A DNA stretch of 64,000 bases, taken from NCBI RefSeq assembly GCF_023229695.1, contig NZ_JALNYS010000016.1:20697-84696 (forward strand), read 5' to 3'. The stretch comes from Sulfuricurvum sp. Lineage in GTDB: Bacteria > Campylobacterota > Campylobacteria > Campylobacterales > Sulfurimonadaceae. Below the pieces are notes generated by a model. The model did no database searches and was not told where the DNA came from. It worked only from the letters and a program-made list of their open reading frames with translations. A program made the position numbers and the translations under genes. Shown here piece by piece: positions 43,783-53,378 of this stretch (positions within the stretch are counted from its first letter, which is position 1; each line of letters begins with the position of its first letter).

Positions 43783-45321
43783 ATGAGTACAGGCAAACAG
43801 CAAACATATTCAACTATCGTATCGGCGAACCCCTATAAAGGGGATTACTGTATCGGTACCCTTAACACAATCGCCCCCAATACCTCTCCTCCATATTCAA
43901 AAGATCAATATACCGTTACCTTTCTGAATACCAAAGGGTTCTTCTCAACCTATATCGGTATCAGTAAAAATATCCCCGATGATGATCTCTATGATGCGGT
44001 GGAAAATAAGGTTTACGAAGAACTTGCTTTGGATATGGCTATTGAGTACCATATCAAATACATCGAAGCCGTTCGTGAAAGTACGGATGGGGATCGATAC
44101 TTCCATGTTTTTGTCGTTGATCCGCTGACGCTGGAAGAAGAATATCGACAAACCGTTGCAACCCTCAAGTACATCGATCAAATAATACCTGTCCCTCTCC
44201 TTTTAAAATCACTTTACGTTAAAGAGCTCATTAACACCTCCGGAATCCACTGTTTTATCTATTTTCAAGAGAATGATGCCTTTTTAGCCATTTACAATGA
44301 AGATGAATTTGTTTATACCAAGTCACTCAAATTTTCACTGATAAAAATGCATGAACGTTTTTGTGAATTACTCGGGGAACAAATCAATTTTGCCATTTTT
44401 CAGACCCTTCTTTCACAAGAGGGGCTCAATACCCAAAATAGCAGTTACCAAAAAAATCTTATCAAACTTTTCGGTGAAATCTTTTTGCATGTTAACGATA
44501 TTATGACCTATGCCAAAAGAGCTTTTGACATCAAAAAATTCGATGAGATTTTTATCACGACAGGGGTTGGCAATGTCATAGGTCTTGATGAATATGCACA
44601 AACCTATTTGGGGATTAAAGCATCATCCTTTGACTTTGATTATGGATTTAATACAAATGGAACGGCAGTTGATCACATCCATCAGCTAATGCATCTGTAT
44701 TGCAGACTTGACTCAAGCGAACGGTATGAGTGTAATTTTACGGTTTTTCATCGCCCGCCCCCTTTTGCCAAACGTGACAGTGGAAAATTGATCTTGGTTA
44801 CTGCCGCTGCAATTATTACCGCTTTTCTTTATCCCGGAACGTACTGGGGACTTGCCTATATCGAAGATTTTCATCACTCCATGTTGACACAAGAATACGA
44901 ACAGGTACATATTGAAAAAATGACGCGCGAAGCAACCGTTAATCTTAAACTGGCCAATAAAAAAGCAGCTCAGGCTTTGCTGGATGAGCAAAAATCTGCT
45001 TATAAACAAAAACAAGACACCCTGATTCAGATTCATGATAAAAAAGTCAATTATCCGATGAAAGCTAAACTCATGACCGATTTAACCCGAAGCTTTAATC
45101 AATACCGGGTGCAACTTAAAACTGCCGATTACAGTGAAGATGCCAATAACACAAAAACATTTACGTTTGGGCTGACCTCTTCAAAAACGGAAAATATCAC
45201 TGCCTTGCTGAAGCATCTAACCGATATTAAACGGGATCAATACAATTTCAGTCTTCAGCTGATCTCCTATGACGAAGAAGAAAAATCGTATTTAAGTGAA
45301 TTAAAGGCGGTCATCAAATGA
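43783..45321 (+). CDS. PilM-PilN-like fusion of a type IV pilus/type II secretion platform
   Basis: A 512-residue protein. Residues about 1-330 form a PilM/GspL-like actin-fold region (GIHCFIYFQENDAFLAIYNEDEFVYTKSL, FDEIFITTGVGNVIGLDEY). A transmembrane helix follows at about 337-360 (LILVTAAAIITAFLYPGTYWGL), then a coiled coil and a PilN-like periplasmic domain. It is the first gene of the secretion cluster and should recruit the GspE ATPase. Assignment is by architecture and neighbours, not by strong motifs. Confidence 0.65.
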   Translation: MSTGKQQTYSTIVSANPYKGDYCIGTLNTIAPNTSPPYSKDQYTVTFLNTKGFFSTYIGISKNIPDDDLYDAVENKVYEELALDMAIEYHIKYIEAVRESTDGDRYFHVFVVDPLTLEEEYRQTVATLKYIDQIIPVPLLLKSLYVKELINTSGIHCFIYFQENDAFLAIYNEDEFVYTKSLKFSLIKMHERFCELLGEQINFAIFQTLLSQEGLNTQNSSYQKNLIKLFGEIFLHVNDIMTYAKRAFDIKKFDEIFITTGVGNVIGLDEYAQTYLGIKASSFDFDYGFNTNGTAVDHIHQLMHLYCRLDSSERYECNFTVFHRPPPFAKRDSGKLILVTAAAIITAFLYPGTYWGLAYIEDFHHSMLTQEYEQVHIEKMTREATVNLKLANKKAAQALLDEQKSAYKQKQDTLIQIHDKKVNYPMKAKLMTDLTRSFNQYRVQLKTADYSEDANNTKTFTFGLTSSKTENITALLKHLTDIKRDQYNFSLQLISYDEEEKSYLSELKAVIK

Positions 45322-45953
45322 AACTGCAAATTGAAGATTATCTCCACGCAATCGATCAGTCGTTTGCCCTGAAAAGCGAACGGGACAAAATGATGCTTTT
45401 CGTCATTATTTTTGCCTCATTATTCGCTTTATCGTATCTCCTATTTTGGGAAAGTTCCGAACAGAGCTTTTATGCATCTCATGAAAAAGCGCTCAAAGTA
45501 GAAAATGATCTCAATAACGACAAACAATATTTGAGTTCAAATCCACCGGAACGGATTACCCAGATCGAGCAAGAAACGGTAGCAATCCAACAACAGCATG
45601 CTCTTTATATCCAATATAATACCTATATCAAAGGTCAACTTGAACAAATTTCCTCTTTGTACTATGATGAAAAGGTATGGGGAGCTTATCTCGATTCCGT
45701 TTCTCACTACGCACGTGCCTACGGTGTCAAATTGGCACGTTTCGGGAATACCCTCCAAACCGACAGTAGCTCCTTCGGGCATGTCATGGATATTACGGTG
45801 TCGGTCGAATCCCCTTATAAAAACACCTTAAAATTTATTAATGCTCTGGAACAGAGTTATCTGGTGGTTGATTTGCACGATTTTAATCTGACGGCAAGTG
45901 AAAAATTGCGCGGCGATCTTAATATCTCAGTGTGGGGGATTGTACGACAATGA
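45318..45953 (+). CDS. PilO/GspM-like inner-membrane protein
   Basis: A 211-residue protein with one transmembrane helix (MMLFVIIFASLFALSYLLFW, about 26-45), a coiled coil and a ferredoxin-like periplasmic domain (VMDITVSVESPYKNTLKFINALEQSYLVVDLHDFNL), the PilO pattern. The ATG overlaps the previous stop (ATGA), and its own stop overlaps the next ATG. Confidence 0.75.
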   Translation: MKLQIEDYLHAIDQSFALKSERDKMMLFVIIFASLFALSYLLFWESSEQSFYASHEKALKVENDLNNDKQYLSSNPPERITQIEQETVAIQQQHALYIQYNTYIKGQLEQISSLYYDEKVWGAYLDSVSHYARAYGVKLARFGNTLQTDSSSFGHVMDITVSVESPYKNTLKFINALEQSYLVVDLHDFNLTASEKLRGDLNISVWGIVRQ

Positions 45954-46477
45954 AAACACTCTTTACCATTACCTTCATTGCCTTAGCCACTCTTTATGCG
46001 GCATTTCCCTCAGCACCTATTACCCCTTCGACGGACGGAACCGTAACGGTCATCCAAGCAAACGGCGACAAAGAGCTGGCGTGGGTTGATGAGCAGATAC
46101 AAGCCATCCTTCCCGCGCGTATCGGTATATCGGATGCTATGGTAGGATCCCTAGGTGACCCGATAAAACTCAAAAAACCGGTACGTATCGGCAGCGTTCC
46201 TCCAATCGGAACTCCGGTTTTGTTTGCACCTCCGAAACTTGCCGGTGTGCCGAAAATTGCATTACCGAAAATCGTCGAGGAGCCTTTACGTTTGCAGGCA
46301 CTTATCAATAAATCTGCCTTGATCAACGGGAAATGGTATAAGTTAAACGATTCAATCCGAACCTATACCCTCTCGGAGATTAGATTCAATTCTGTTTTAC
46401 TGACCGGTAAAGCAGATCAAAAATTGATTTTATTTCTGAGCAAGCAAAATACCAACATCAAAATTACAACAAAATAG
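45950..46477 (+). CDS. PilP/GspC-like periplasmic protein
   Basis: A 175-residue exported protein: signal peptide (MKTLFTITFIALATLYAAFPSA in register), a Pro-rich middle (about 60-115) and a small C-terminal beta domain (LQALINKSALINGKWYKLNDSIRTYTLSEI) like the HR region of GspC/PilP that contacts the secretin. The ATG at 45950 overlaps the PilO-like stop. It may correspond to CtsR of Campylobacter; that is a positional guess. Confidence 0.65.
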   Translation: MKTLFTITFIALATLYAAFPSAPITPSTDGTVTVIQANGDKELAWVDEQIQAILPARIGISDAMVGSLGDPIKLKKPVRIGSVPPIGTPVLFAPPKLAGVPKIALPKIVEEPLRLQALINKSALINGKWYKLNDSIRTYTLSEIRFNSVLLTGKADQKLILFLSKQNTNIKITTK

Positions 46478-46486
46478 GAAAGTATC

Positions 46487-48259
46487 ATGACATCAGTAAT
46501 TAAACACAATGTACAAACGCTTTTGCTATCCGTCGCGGCAGCTATTTTTTTAGCTCCATCCATCCATGCTGCCGATTGTACGTATGAACTGTTTAATATC
46601 GCATCGGTTAAGGGGACAACGGTCGGAGAATTCATCGATCAGTTGAGCGATGAATGTGGCATGAGTATCATCGTCGCCGATGCTCAAGCAGAAAAAGTTC
46701 TTAGCAAACCGATGAATAAGACATTTTTAAAAAATTTAACCATTAATGAAGTGCTGGATCTCATTATCAAAGAGAATGATTTAGAATACACCCTTCAAAA
46801 CAATGTTTTAAAAATCACCTACCTCACAACAAAAACCTATAATATTGACTATATTATTACGGAACGCAAAGGGACCGGAACGACCAATATACGCCTCAGT
46901 TCCAATTCTGCAACAACGCCCACCAGCGGTGCTGCGGGTGCCGCAGGGGCGATGGGGGGTGCTGCCGGAACGACCGGCGGAATGACCGGCGGTACCGCTG
47001 CCGGAAGAAATACCGCTGCCGGAAATCGGACCTCCTCCGAATCGGGCACCAATATCACGACCATTGATGAAGTGAAGTTTTGGGATACGCTGGAACAGGA
47101 GATTAAAAGTATTTTAAGTCGTCCCGAAGATCAGTATCAACAAACCAAAACGGAAAACCTCCCGGAGCTCAAAGACAAACTTGCGGAACAGCAAGACGGT
47201 CATCACAATATTTTCATCAATAAAAGCGCCGGTTTGATTACCGTAACCGGAACCGGAAAACAGATCAAACGGCTGGATACGTATATCGACGATTTACAGA
47301 AAAAAATGCAGACACAAGTGATGATCGACGTCAAAATGTACAGCGTAGTTTTCACGAACGGATCCACCACCGGTATCGACTGGTCCCAGATTTACAAGCT
47401 CCAAAACTTTAATTTAGCCCTCAACAAAGCCAACCGCACCAACGTCAGCGGAAATACGTTTGATACGGCGTACGAAGGAGATAAGGTTCAACGTATTTTC
47501 GAAACAGGAAGCACAACTGATCCTACTACCGGAATGACGTTGATAACCAAAGGTTTGGCGGATGCCGCCGGTGAACGTGCCCCCATCACGACGGCTTCCA
47601 AACTTTTCACCATCAGCAACTCGATCAGCATTAACAATCTGCTGATGTTCCTGAAAACGCAAGGGGATGTGTATGCCATCTCCAATCCGAAAATCATGAC
47701 CCTCAATAACCAGCCGGCACTGATCACCGCCGGTACGGAGCTTTTTTACAAAACGATCAATACCTCTACTCTGGCCGGAGGGACAACGGGAGAACAGGCA
47801 AAAAGTGAAATCGTCAGCTCCGTATTTTCGGGGGTGTTGCTGGATATCACTCCGGAAATCTCCCGAGACGGCAGCATTACCTTACGGGTCAACCCTTCGG
47901 TCTCCGAAGTGGCCAGCGAGCTCTCCGCAGACAATGCGACCCGCAGTATGCCGCCAGACCTTAGCCGCCGTCAAATCTCCTCAGTTGTCACGGTCAAAGA
48001 CGGCAATAAAATTGTCCTCGGAGGTCTCATCAATCGCAAATCCTCCAATACCACAACCAAGGTCCCTCTGCTGGGGGATATCCCGTTTGTCGGTTATCTC
48101 TTCAAGCAAGAGGGGATGAGCGAAAAAGTGGAAGAACTCGTGATTATTATCGAACCGCACATTGTCAAAAAAGAGGCAGACACCCTCACCTTAAGTGATT
48201 TGGGCTACACCCGTCTCGGCAACAAAATTGAAGAAGAATCCAAGCAGGAAATAAAATAA
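46487..48259 (+). CDS. mshL: MshL/PulD-type secretin
   Basis: A 590-residue outer-membrane channel protein: signal peptide (about 1-29), an STN-like N0 domain (FNIASVKGTTVGEFIDQLSDECGMSIIV), a Gly/Ala/Thr-rich linker (about 140-185), N1/N2-type domains, and the secretin core ending in VVTVKDGNKIVLGGLINRKSS, VPLLGDIPFVGYLFK and EELVIIIEPHIV. The N-terminal layout is that of MshL-type secretins; by position it corresponds to CtsD of Campylobacter transformation. AGGA lies upstream of the ATG. Confidence 0.9.
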   Translation: MTSVIKHNVQTLLLSVAAAIFLAPSIHAADCTYELFNIASVKGTTVGEFIDQLSDECGMSIIVADAQAEKVLSKPMNKTFLKNLTINEVLDLIIKENDLEYTLQNNVLKITYLTTKTYNIDYIITERKGTGTTNIRLSSNSATTPTSGAAGAAGAMGGAAGTTGGMTGGTAAGRNTAAGNRTSSESGTNITTIDEVKFWDTLEQEIKSILSRPEDQYQQTKTENLPELKDKLAEQQDGHHNIFINKSAGLITVTGTGKQIKRLDTYIDDLQKKMQTQVMIDVKMYSVVFTNGSTTGIDWSQIYKLQNFNLALNKANRTNVSGNTFDTAYEGDKVQRIFETGSTTDPTTGMTLITKGLADAAGERAPITTASKLFTISNSISINNLLMFLKTQGDVYAISNPKIMTLNNQPALITAGTELFYKTINTSTLAGGTTGEQAKSEIVSSVFSGVLLDITPEISRDGSITLRVNPSVSEVASELSADNATRSMPPDLSRRQISSVVTVKDGNKIVLGGLINRKSSNTTTKVPLLGDIPFVGYLFKQEGMSEKVEELVIIIEPHIVKKEADTLTLSDLGYTRLGNKIEEESKQEIK

Positions 48260-48262
48260 CGG

Positions 48263-49072
48263 ATGGAGAATTCCCTTTTTTCGAAACCGCGCGATCTTTT
48301 TTTGGACATTATCAATCCTAAGGATTACGTCCAAATCGACAGCGTCTCCCACATGTACCAATCGTTAAAAGATTCGGTACAAAAGCCCCTTAAGATGATC
48401 CTTTTATACGGTCGTCCGGGAACCGGTAAAAGTATGCTGCTGCATAAACTGCATCACGATCTCTCCAAATACCAAAAAGTCTTTATGATTGCTACGCCGA
48501 TTATCGATGAGGACGATTTTTTACGTGTTTTAGCGCAAAACATCTTTGGCCATGCGCCGCGAGAAGTGATGACCCTTAACCGTTTTCTAGAGCTTTCCAA
48601 CGCCCTCTCATTTCCTGCCGTTCCGATTGTATTGCTGGATGAGGCACAGCTCTATACCCCTTCGTTGATGGAAAAAATACGTTTGATCTCCGATGCACGT
48701 GCTATTAAATTTGTTATTACCCTCCATAAGACCGATAAGGAAGACATCATTGCCAAAGAACATTTTCAAACGCGTATTTGGGAGAGTATCGAATTGCACA
48801 ATGCCACTTCGGAAGAGCTGAAAATCTACATTCAAAAAAAACTCCTGAAATCAAACTGCTTTGATGTTGCCAATATGTTTAACGAAAAAAACATGAAACT
48901 CATCTCTTCTTTGACCAAAGGAAACTACCGAGAAGCCAACAAACTTCTTTATTCCCTTTTTACCCTCTATTGCTGGTACGAGGAGCATCAACCGACCGCT
49001 ATCAAATACAATGCGATTAAATCCAAATGGATCGAGATGGCGGCAATTCATACAGGACTGATCCGTGATTGA
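48263..49072 (+). CDS. ExeA/MshM-type AAA ATPase
   Basis: A 269-residue P-loop protein: LLYGRPGTGKSMLLHKL (about 48-64), Walker B VLLDEAQLYTP, and an AAA_22-like fold. ExeA and MshM proteins help insert or place the secretin. There is no C-terminal peptidoglycan-binding domain here. Position after the secretin matches CtsP of Campylobacter. Its stop overlaps the next gene's GTG start. Confidence 0.83.
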   Translation: MENSLFSKPRDLFLDIINPKDYVQIDSVSHMYQSLKDSVQKPLKMILLYGRPGTGKSMLLHKLHHDLSKYQKVFMIATPIIDEDDFLRVLAQNIFGHAPREVMTLNRFLELSNALSFPAVPIVLLDEAQLYTPSLMEKIRLISDARAIKFVITLHKTDKEDIIAKEHFQTRIWESIELHNATSEELKIYIQKKLLKSNCFDVANMFNEKNMKLISSLTKGNYREANKLLYSLFTLYCWYEEHQPTAIKYNAIKSKWIEMAAIHTGLIRD

Positions 49073-49847
49073 TATCCACAATTTAGAGCGTCGCTGGCTC
49101 AAATATAAGATTAAGGCCTATCTTCCCTACGCTATCACCGCTTTCTCGCTCATTGTACTCTTTATCGGAACTTTTGTGTTATGGCCGGAACCTACCGAGG
49201 GGTCGAAATCTTCCGAAACCTTCCACCCCGCTCAAAAAATCCATACCGACTCTTCCGCTACTCCACCGGGTTCGACACCGCAAAACACAACGACCATTCT
49301 CGAACCTTCTATGGACTTTGTCCACTCATTCAGCCCCACTTCAGCGGCGGTTGAGTCAGCTCCTGTCTCTGCAAATGTTGTAATCACAAAACCGGTGACG
49401 AAAACCGCTCTCCCGCTTCCGAAAACTCCGGCACCCAAACCACCTGTGCTTATGCCGCCACCAGTTCCCGCGACCCCTTCTTTAGCAGTACAAAAAGTTG
49501 TAGCGCCGCAACCTTCGGAAACATTAAGTATCAACCGTAACGAAACCGCTCTCGACATCGGTGAACTAGAAAAACGGTTTAAAGAGAACGCCAATGCCAA
49601 TCTTGGCCTCTTTATAGCCCGTTATTATTATGACCACGGCAACTATTCGGAAGCGTATAACTACGCATTAAAAACCAATGCCATCAATAGCCGGATTGAT
49701 GAAAGTTGGCTCATTTTTTCAAAATCACTGGTGAAACTTGGAAAAACGGAACAAGCCAAAAAAACCCTTCAGCTTTATATTTCGCAATCAGGGTCAGACT
49801 CTGCCAGAGGTTTGTTGGATACGATTGAACGCGGTAGCCTAAAATGA
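49065..49847 (+). CDS. MshN-like membrane protein with Pro-rich region and TPR
   Basis: A 260-residue protein. A transmembrane helix (LPYAITAFSLIVLFIGTFVLW, about 19-39) is followed by a Pro/Ala/Thr-rich periplasmic linker (about 45-155) and TPR-like helices at the C-terminus (NANLGLFIARYYYDHGNYSEAYNYALKTNAIN). The start is GTG with AGGA eight bases upstream, overlapping the ATPase stop. It may be the counterpart of CtsX by position. Confidence 0.7.
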   Translation: MIDIHNLERRWLKYKIKAYLPYAITAFSLIVLFIGTFVLWPEPTEGSKSSETFHPAQKIHTDSSATPPGSTPQNTTTILEPSMDFVHSFSPTSAAVESAPVSANVVITKPVTKTALPLPKTPAPKPPVLMPPPVPATPSLAVQKVVAPQPSETLSINRNETALDIGELEKRFKENANANLGLFIARYYYDHGNYSEAYNYALKTNAINSRIDESWLIFSKSLVKLGKTEQAKKTLQLYISQSGSDSARGLLDTIERGSLK

Positions 49848-50386
49848 AATACCTATTCTTCATCCCTCTCCTTACGACTGTTTTATCCGCTTCCATGAGT
49901 GAAAAAATTTTTGAACTTTATCAAAAAGAGCTTTATGCTCAAGGATGTTCCCTTGGCCTCAAGGAGTTTCAAAACTATCGAAACGACGAACCTTTTATAT
50001 CCCTTTATGCATTTTCATGTCTTAAAAATGATCAAATCGATGCGCTGGCACTCCCATCCAGTCTCCTCAATCAATCCGCAGAAGCCCGGGCAAACGCCGC
50101 CTATTTTTCACTCTTAATCCTTCAAAAGAAGCTTCTTCTGCAAGCACTTTATGATAATAAACCGATTATCCATTTAAAATTACCCGTCAGTTCCCATCTA
50201 CTCTCTAAAATTTTCGACCTCTACCTTAAGCATCCACAAAAAGAAGTGTTTATCAAAGAGTATAAAGATCCTTTAACACCACGGCTCACCTATAAACTCT
50301 ATACAATTCAAAGTAATCATCATAAAACCATCGCTATCGATGAATACTATGATAAAATTTTAACTCACCATCATGTATACGAATAA
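49844..50386 (+). CDS. Exported protein of the secretion cluster, unknown family
   Basis: A 180-residue protein with a signal peptide (YLFFIPLLTTVLSAS) and helical body. It has three Cys (GCSLGL, FSCLK) and no motif I recognise. The ATG overlaps the previous stop (ATGA) and the GspE gene follows 11 bases later, so it belongs to the same transcript. Confidence 0.65.
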   Translation: MKYLFFIPLLTTVLSASMSEKIFELYQKELYAQGCSLGLKEFQNYRNDEPFISLYAFSCLKNDQIDALALPSSLLNQSAEARANAAYFSLLILQKKLLLQALYDNKPIIHLKLPVSSHLLSKIFDLYLKHPQKEVFIKEYKDPLTPRLTYKLYTIQSNHHKTIAIDEYYDKILTHHHVYE

Positions 50387-50397
50387 AGGACACTGAT

Positions 50398-52134
50398 ATG
50401 GATCGTATTACCCACGATTTACTCGAAAAAGGCCATATCACACACCAGCAAATCGATCGTTTAACGTCACGCGGTGTTCAGGATGATACCGTTCTGGAAA
50501 CATTGACAAAAGTAGGTGCAGTTTCCATTAATTTTATTAAACGCTTTATTGTCGAACAAATCCGTTTGGGACGATATCAACTTTCCATTATCAAAAACTA
50601 CCATTTTTTAGATGAACCTTCGATTCTTGCCCATCTGGCTGAAGTGATTGAAGTCCCATTCATTGATCTCGATTCACTGGATATGGACTATCGACTCGTT
50701 GAAAAAATTCCGACGGCACAGCTTAAACGCTATGTTGCCTTACCGGTTTCACAAGATGACATGTATGTTGTCATTGCCTTTGCAGATCCTTTGAACATTG
50801 AAGCCCAAGAATCGATTCAACGCCTTTTTCCCCGAAAATCGGTCAAAATTGCCGTTGCTACGGAAAAACAGATTCAAGCTTATCTTTTCAAAATTGAACT
50901 AAAAGACAGCGTCAAAGAGCTTGTTAATAATATTCGTAATGAGCTTCGTAATATCGGATCCGTAGAAGAGCAGCAAGAGGCCTCCTCCATTTTACAGCTG
51001 ATCGATGTTATTCTCAAAGCATGTATTAAAGGGCGGGCAAGTGATATTCATATCGAACCGACGGAAAAAAACTGCGTTGTTCGGGGACGAATTGACGGTA
51101 AATTAACCGAAATATTTATTTTTGACCGAGACATCTACCCTCCTCTGGCTTCTCGCATTAAATTGTTGGCCAATTTGGACATTGCCGAACGGCGCAAACC
51201 TCAAGACGGCCGTTTCTCCGCAATCGTTATGGAAGCCGAATTCGATTTTCGTCTCTCTACCCTTCCCATTATTTACGGCGAATCCATTGTTATGCGTATT
51301 CTGGACAAAGCGAAAGCATTGGTCAAACTTGAAGATTCCGGTATGGATTCAGCCAGTTACCAAAAATTGATTAAGGGGCTTCATGCACCGTTTGGTATTA
51401 TTCTGGTAACCGGACCTACGGGGAGCGGTAAAACAACGACCCTCTACGGTGCCCTTAACGAACTTCGAAATGTTGAGGACAAAGTCATCACCGTAGAAGA
51501 TCCGGTAGAGTACCGGATGAATCTGATTCAGCAGGTACAGATTAACCCGAAAGTCGGGTTGTCTTTTGCCGATGCGCTACGCTCTATTTTGCGTCAGGAC
51601 CCCGATAAAATCATGATCGGGGAGATCCGTGACCACGAAACGCTCGAGATTGCGATTAAAGCGGCATTGACGGGGCACTTGGTGATCTCGACCCTTCACA
51701 CGAACGATGCCATCAGTGCAATCCCCCGTATGGCGGATATGGGGATTGAACCTTATCTGATCAGCGGTGCGCTGGTTGCCGTACAGGCACAACGTTTGGT
51801 CCGCAGAATTTGTAAACATTGTAAACGGGAAGCCGATATACCATTGGGAATCTTGCAAGAATACAGTGCGTTTATCCCCGCACACACCGTTTTTTATGAA
51901 GGGGCCGGATGCAAAGAGTGCAACGGAAACGGCTATATGGGGCGGGAAATGATTTGTGAAGTCCTTCCCATCACGGAGACTCTCTCCAGTTTAATTGCGC
52001 GCGGTGCTTCCAAAGATGAACTCTTAACTCAGGCAAAGGGTGAAGGTTTTGTCGGTATGTTTGAAAATGGGATGGCAAAAGCGGTACACGGTATAACAAC
52101 GTTAGATGAAATTTTAAGGGTGGCCAAAGGATGA
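50398..52134 (+). CDS. gspE: GspE/PilB-family assembly ATPase
   Basis: A 578-residue type II/IV secretion ATPase. The N-terminal T2SSE_N-like domain covers about 1-170. Then come IHIEPTEKNCVVRGRIDG, Walker A GPTGSGKTTTLYGAL (about 339), the Asp box, Walker B MIGEIRDHETLEIA, His box LVISTLHTNDA, and the zinc motif CKHCKREA...GCKECNGNGYMGR. It powers pilus or pseudopilus assembly at the inner membrane. By order it is the CtsE counterpart. Confidence 0.93.
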   Translation: MDRITHDLLEKGHITHQQIDRLTSRGVQDDTVLETLTKVGAVSINFIKRFIVEQIRLGRYQLSIIKNYHFLDEPSILAHLAEVIEVPFIDLDSLDMDYRLVEKIPTAQLKRYVALPVSQDDMYVVIAFADPLNIEAQESIQRLFPRKSVKIAVATEKQIQAYLFKIELKDSVKELVNNIRNELRNIGSVEEQQEASSILQLIDVILKACIKGRASDIHIEPTEKNCVVRGRIDGKLTEIFIFDRDIYPPLASRIKLLANLDIAERRKPQDGRFSAIVMEAEFDFRLSTLPIIYGESIVMRILDKAKALVKLEDSGMDSASYQKLIKGLHAPFGIILVTGPTGSGKTTTLYGALNELRNVEDKVITVEDPVEYRMNLIQQVQINPKVGLSFADALRSILRQDPDKIMIGEIRDHETLEIAIKAALTGHLVISTLHTNDAISAIPRMADMGIEPYLISGALVAVQAQRLVRRICKHCKREADIPLGILQEYSAFIPAHTVFYEGAGCKECNGNGYMGREMICEVLPITETLSSLIARGASKDELLTQAKGEGFVGMFENGMAKAVHGITTLDEILRVAKG

Positions 52135-53378
52135 AATATTTTGTAGCGACAATACTTTCCAAAGGGAAAAAAAGCCAACAAGGGTTTTACGCTGAAAACA
52201 AAAAAGAGGCCCATTATCTGGCTAAAATCAAATTTTCCGGAATGATCTTAAAAGTCATAGAGGCCCCGGCCCCTCTCGAAGATCAGCTTCGAAGATTTAA
52301 AGAGACCCTTTTTGCAAATTTTAAAAAACGAAAATTAAAACAAGATGCCCTAATCGCTGCCATACGGCAGCTCGCCGTTATGACCAATGCCGGAATTTCC
52401 ATTCACGATTCCCTTAAAGAAATTGCCGATGCGACAACGGATAAAACGCTGCAAACGGTATTAGGGACGATGTCCGAAGATATCAACTCCGGCCACAGCC
52501 TTTCGCAGTCGGCCCATAACTTTACGTATGAGTTGGGAAACCTCTCCCTTGCCATGATTGAATTGGGGGAAAAAACCGGAAATATGGCCGAATCTCTCCA
52601 TAAACTTGCCGATATGTTGGAAGAAATTCGCCGCAATATTATTAAATTCAAAAAAGCAATGGCCTATCCCCGCAACGTTATGATCGCTATGGCCGTTGCG
52701 TTTACGATCCTCATCTCGTACGTCGTCCCGCAGTTTAAAACGATTTTTGAGCAACTCGGTGCCGAATTGCCGCTACCGACCCAGATTCTCCTTTTTCTGG
52801 AACATCTCTTTAATACCTACGGAATTTATGTCCTTGCCTCTATCGCCGTATTTATCTTTCTCTTTCGATACATGATTGACCACTCCCGTAATTTCCGATA
52901 CAAATGGCATCTGTTTTTACTACGCGTTTACCTGATCAAAAACATCATTATGTTTGCAACACTCAACCGCTTTACCCTCGTTTTTTCAGAACTCGTCCGC
53001 GCAGGTATCCCGATTGCCGAAGCGCTGGAGACCTCCATTGCGATGATCGACAGCCTTCCGTTGCAAGAGCGCCTCCTGACCGTCCGTTCAACGGTTGAAA
53101 AAGGGGGAGCCCTTTACAGCGGTTTAGCGGAGACAAAGCTGTTCGAAAATATGATTATTCAGATGATCTCTGCCGGTGAATCAAGCGGTCAGCTCGATGC
53201 CATGATGGAAAAAGTTATGGAGTATTATAAAATGCGTTTTGACGCGATTATCGACGGCCTCTCCGAAGCGATCGAACCAATCATGCTCTTTATGATCGCA
53301 GGGATGGTTATCATGTTGGCATTAGGGATTTTTTTACCTATGTGGAGTATGGGAGACGCCGTACAAGGGCGCCATTAA
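52131..53378 (+). CDS. gspF: GspF/PilC-family inner-membrane platform protein
   Basis: A 415-residue protein with duplicated GspF domains (QLAVMTNAGISIHDSLKEI and FSELVRAGIPIAEALETSI) and three transmembrane regions (about 180-200, 220-245, 385-405). It forms the rotating platform driven by GspE. The ATG overlaps the gspE stop. It is the last gene of the cluster; no pilin gene follows, and its stop overlaps the convergent helicase gene. Confidence 0.93.
   Translation: MKYFVATILSKGKKSQQGFYAENKKEAHYLAKIKFSGMILKVIEAPAPLEDQLRRFKETLFANFKKRKLKQDALIAAIRQLAVMTNAGISIHDSLKEIADATTDKTLQTVLGTMSEDINSGHSLSQSAHNFTYELGNLSLAMIELGEKTGNMAESLHKLADMLEEIRRNIIKFKKAMAYPRNVMIAMAVAFTILISYVVPQFKTIFEQLGAELPLPTQILLFLEHLFNTYGIYVLASIAVFIFLFRYMIDHSRNFRYKWHLFLLRVYLIKNIIMFATLNRFTLVFSELVRAGIPIAEALETSIAMIDSLPLQERLLTVRSTVEKGGALYSGLAETKLFENMIIQMISAGESSGQLDAMMEKVMEYYKMRFDAIIDGLSEAIEPIMLFMIAGMVIMLALGIFLPMWSMGDAVQGRH

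Noticed and set aside
46900..47050. Gly/Ala/Thr-rich stretch in the secretin as a foreign insertion or repeat array
   Set aside because: Low-complexity linkers are usual in MshL-type secretins, and the frame is intact.
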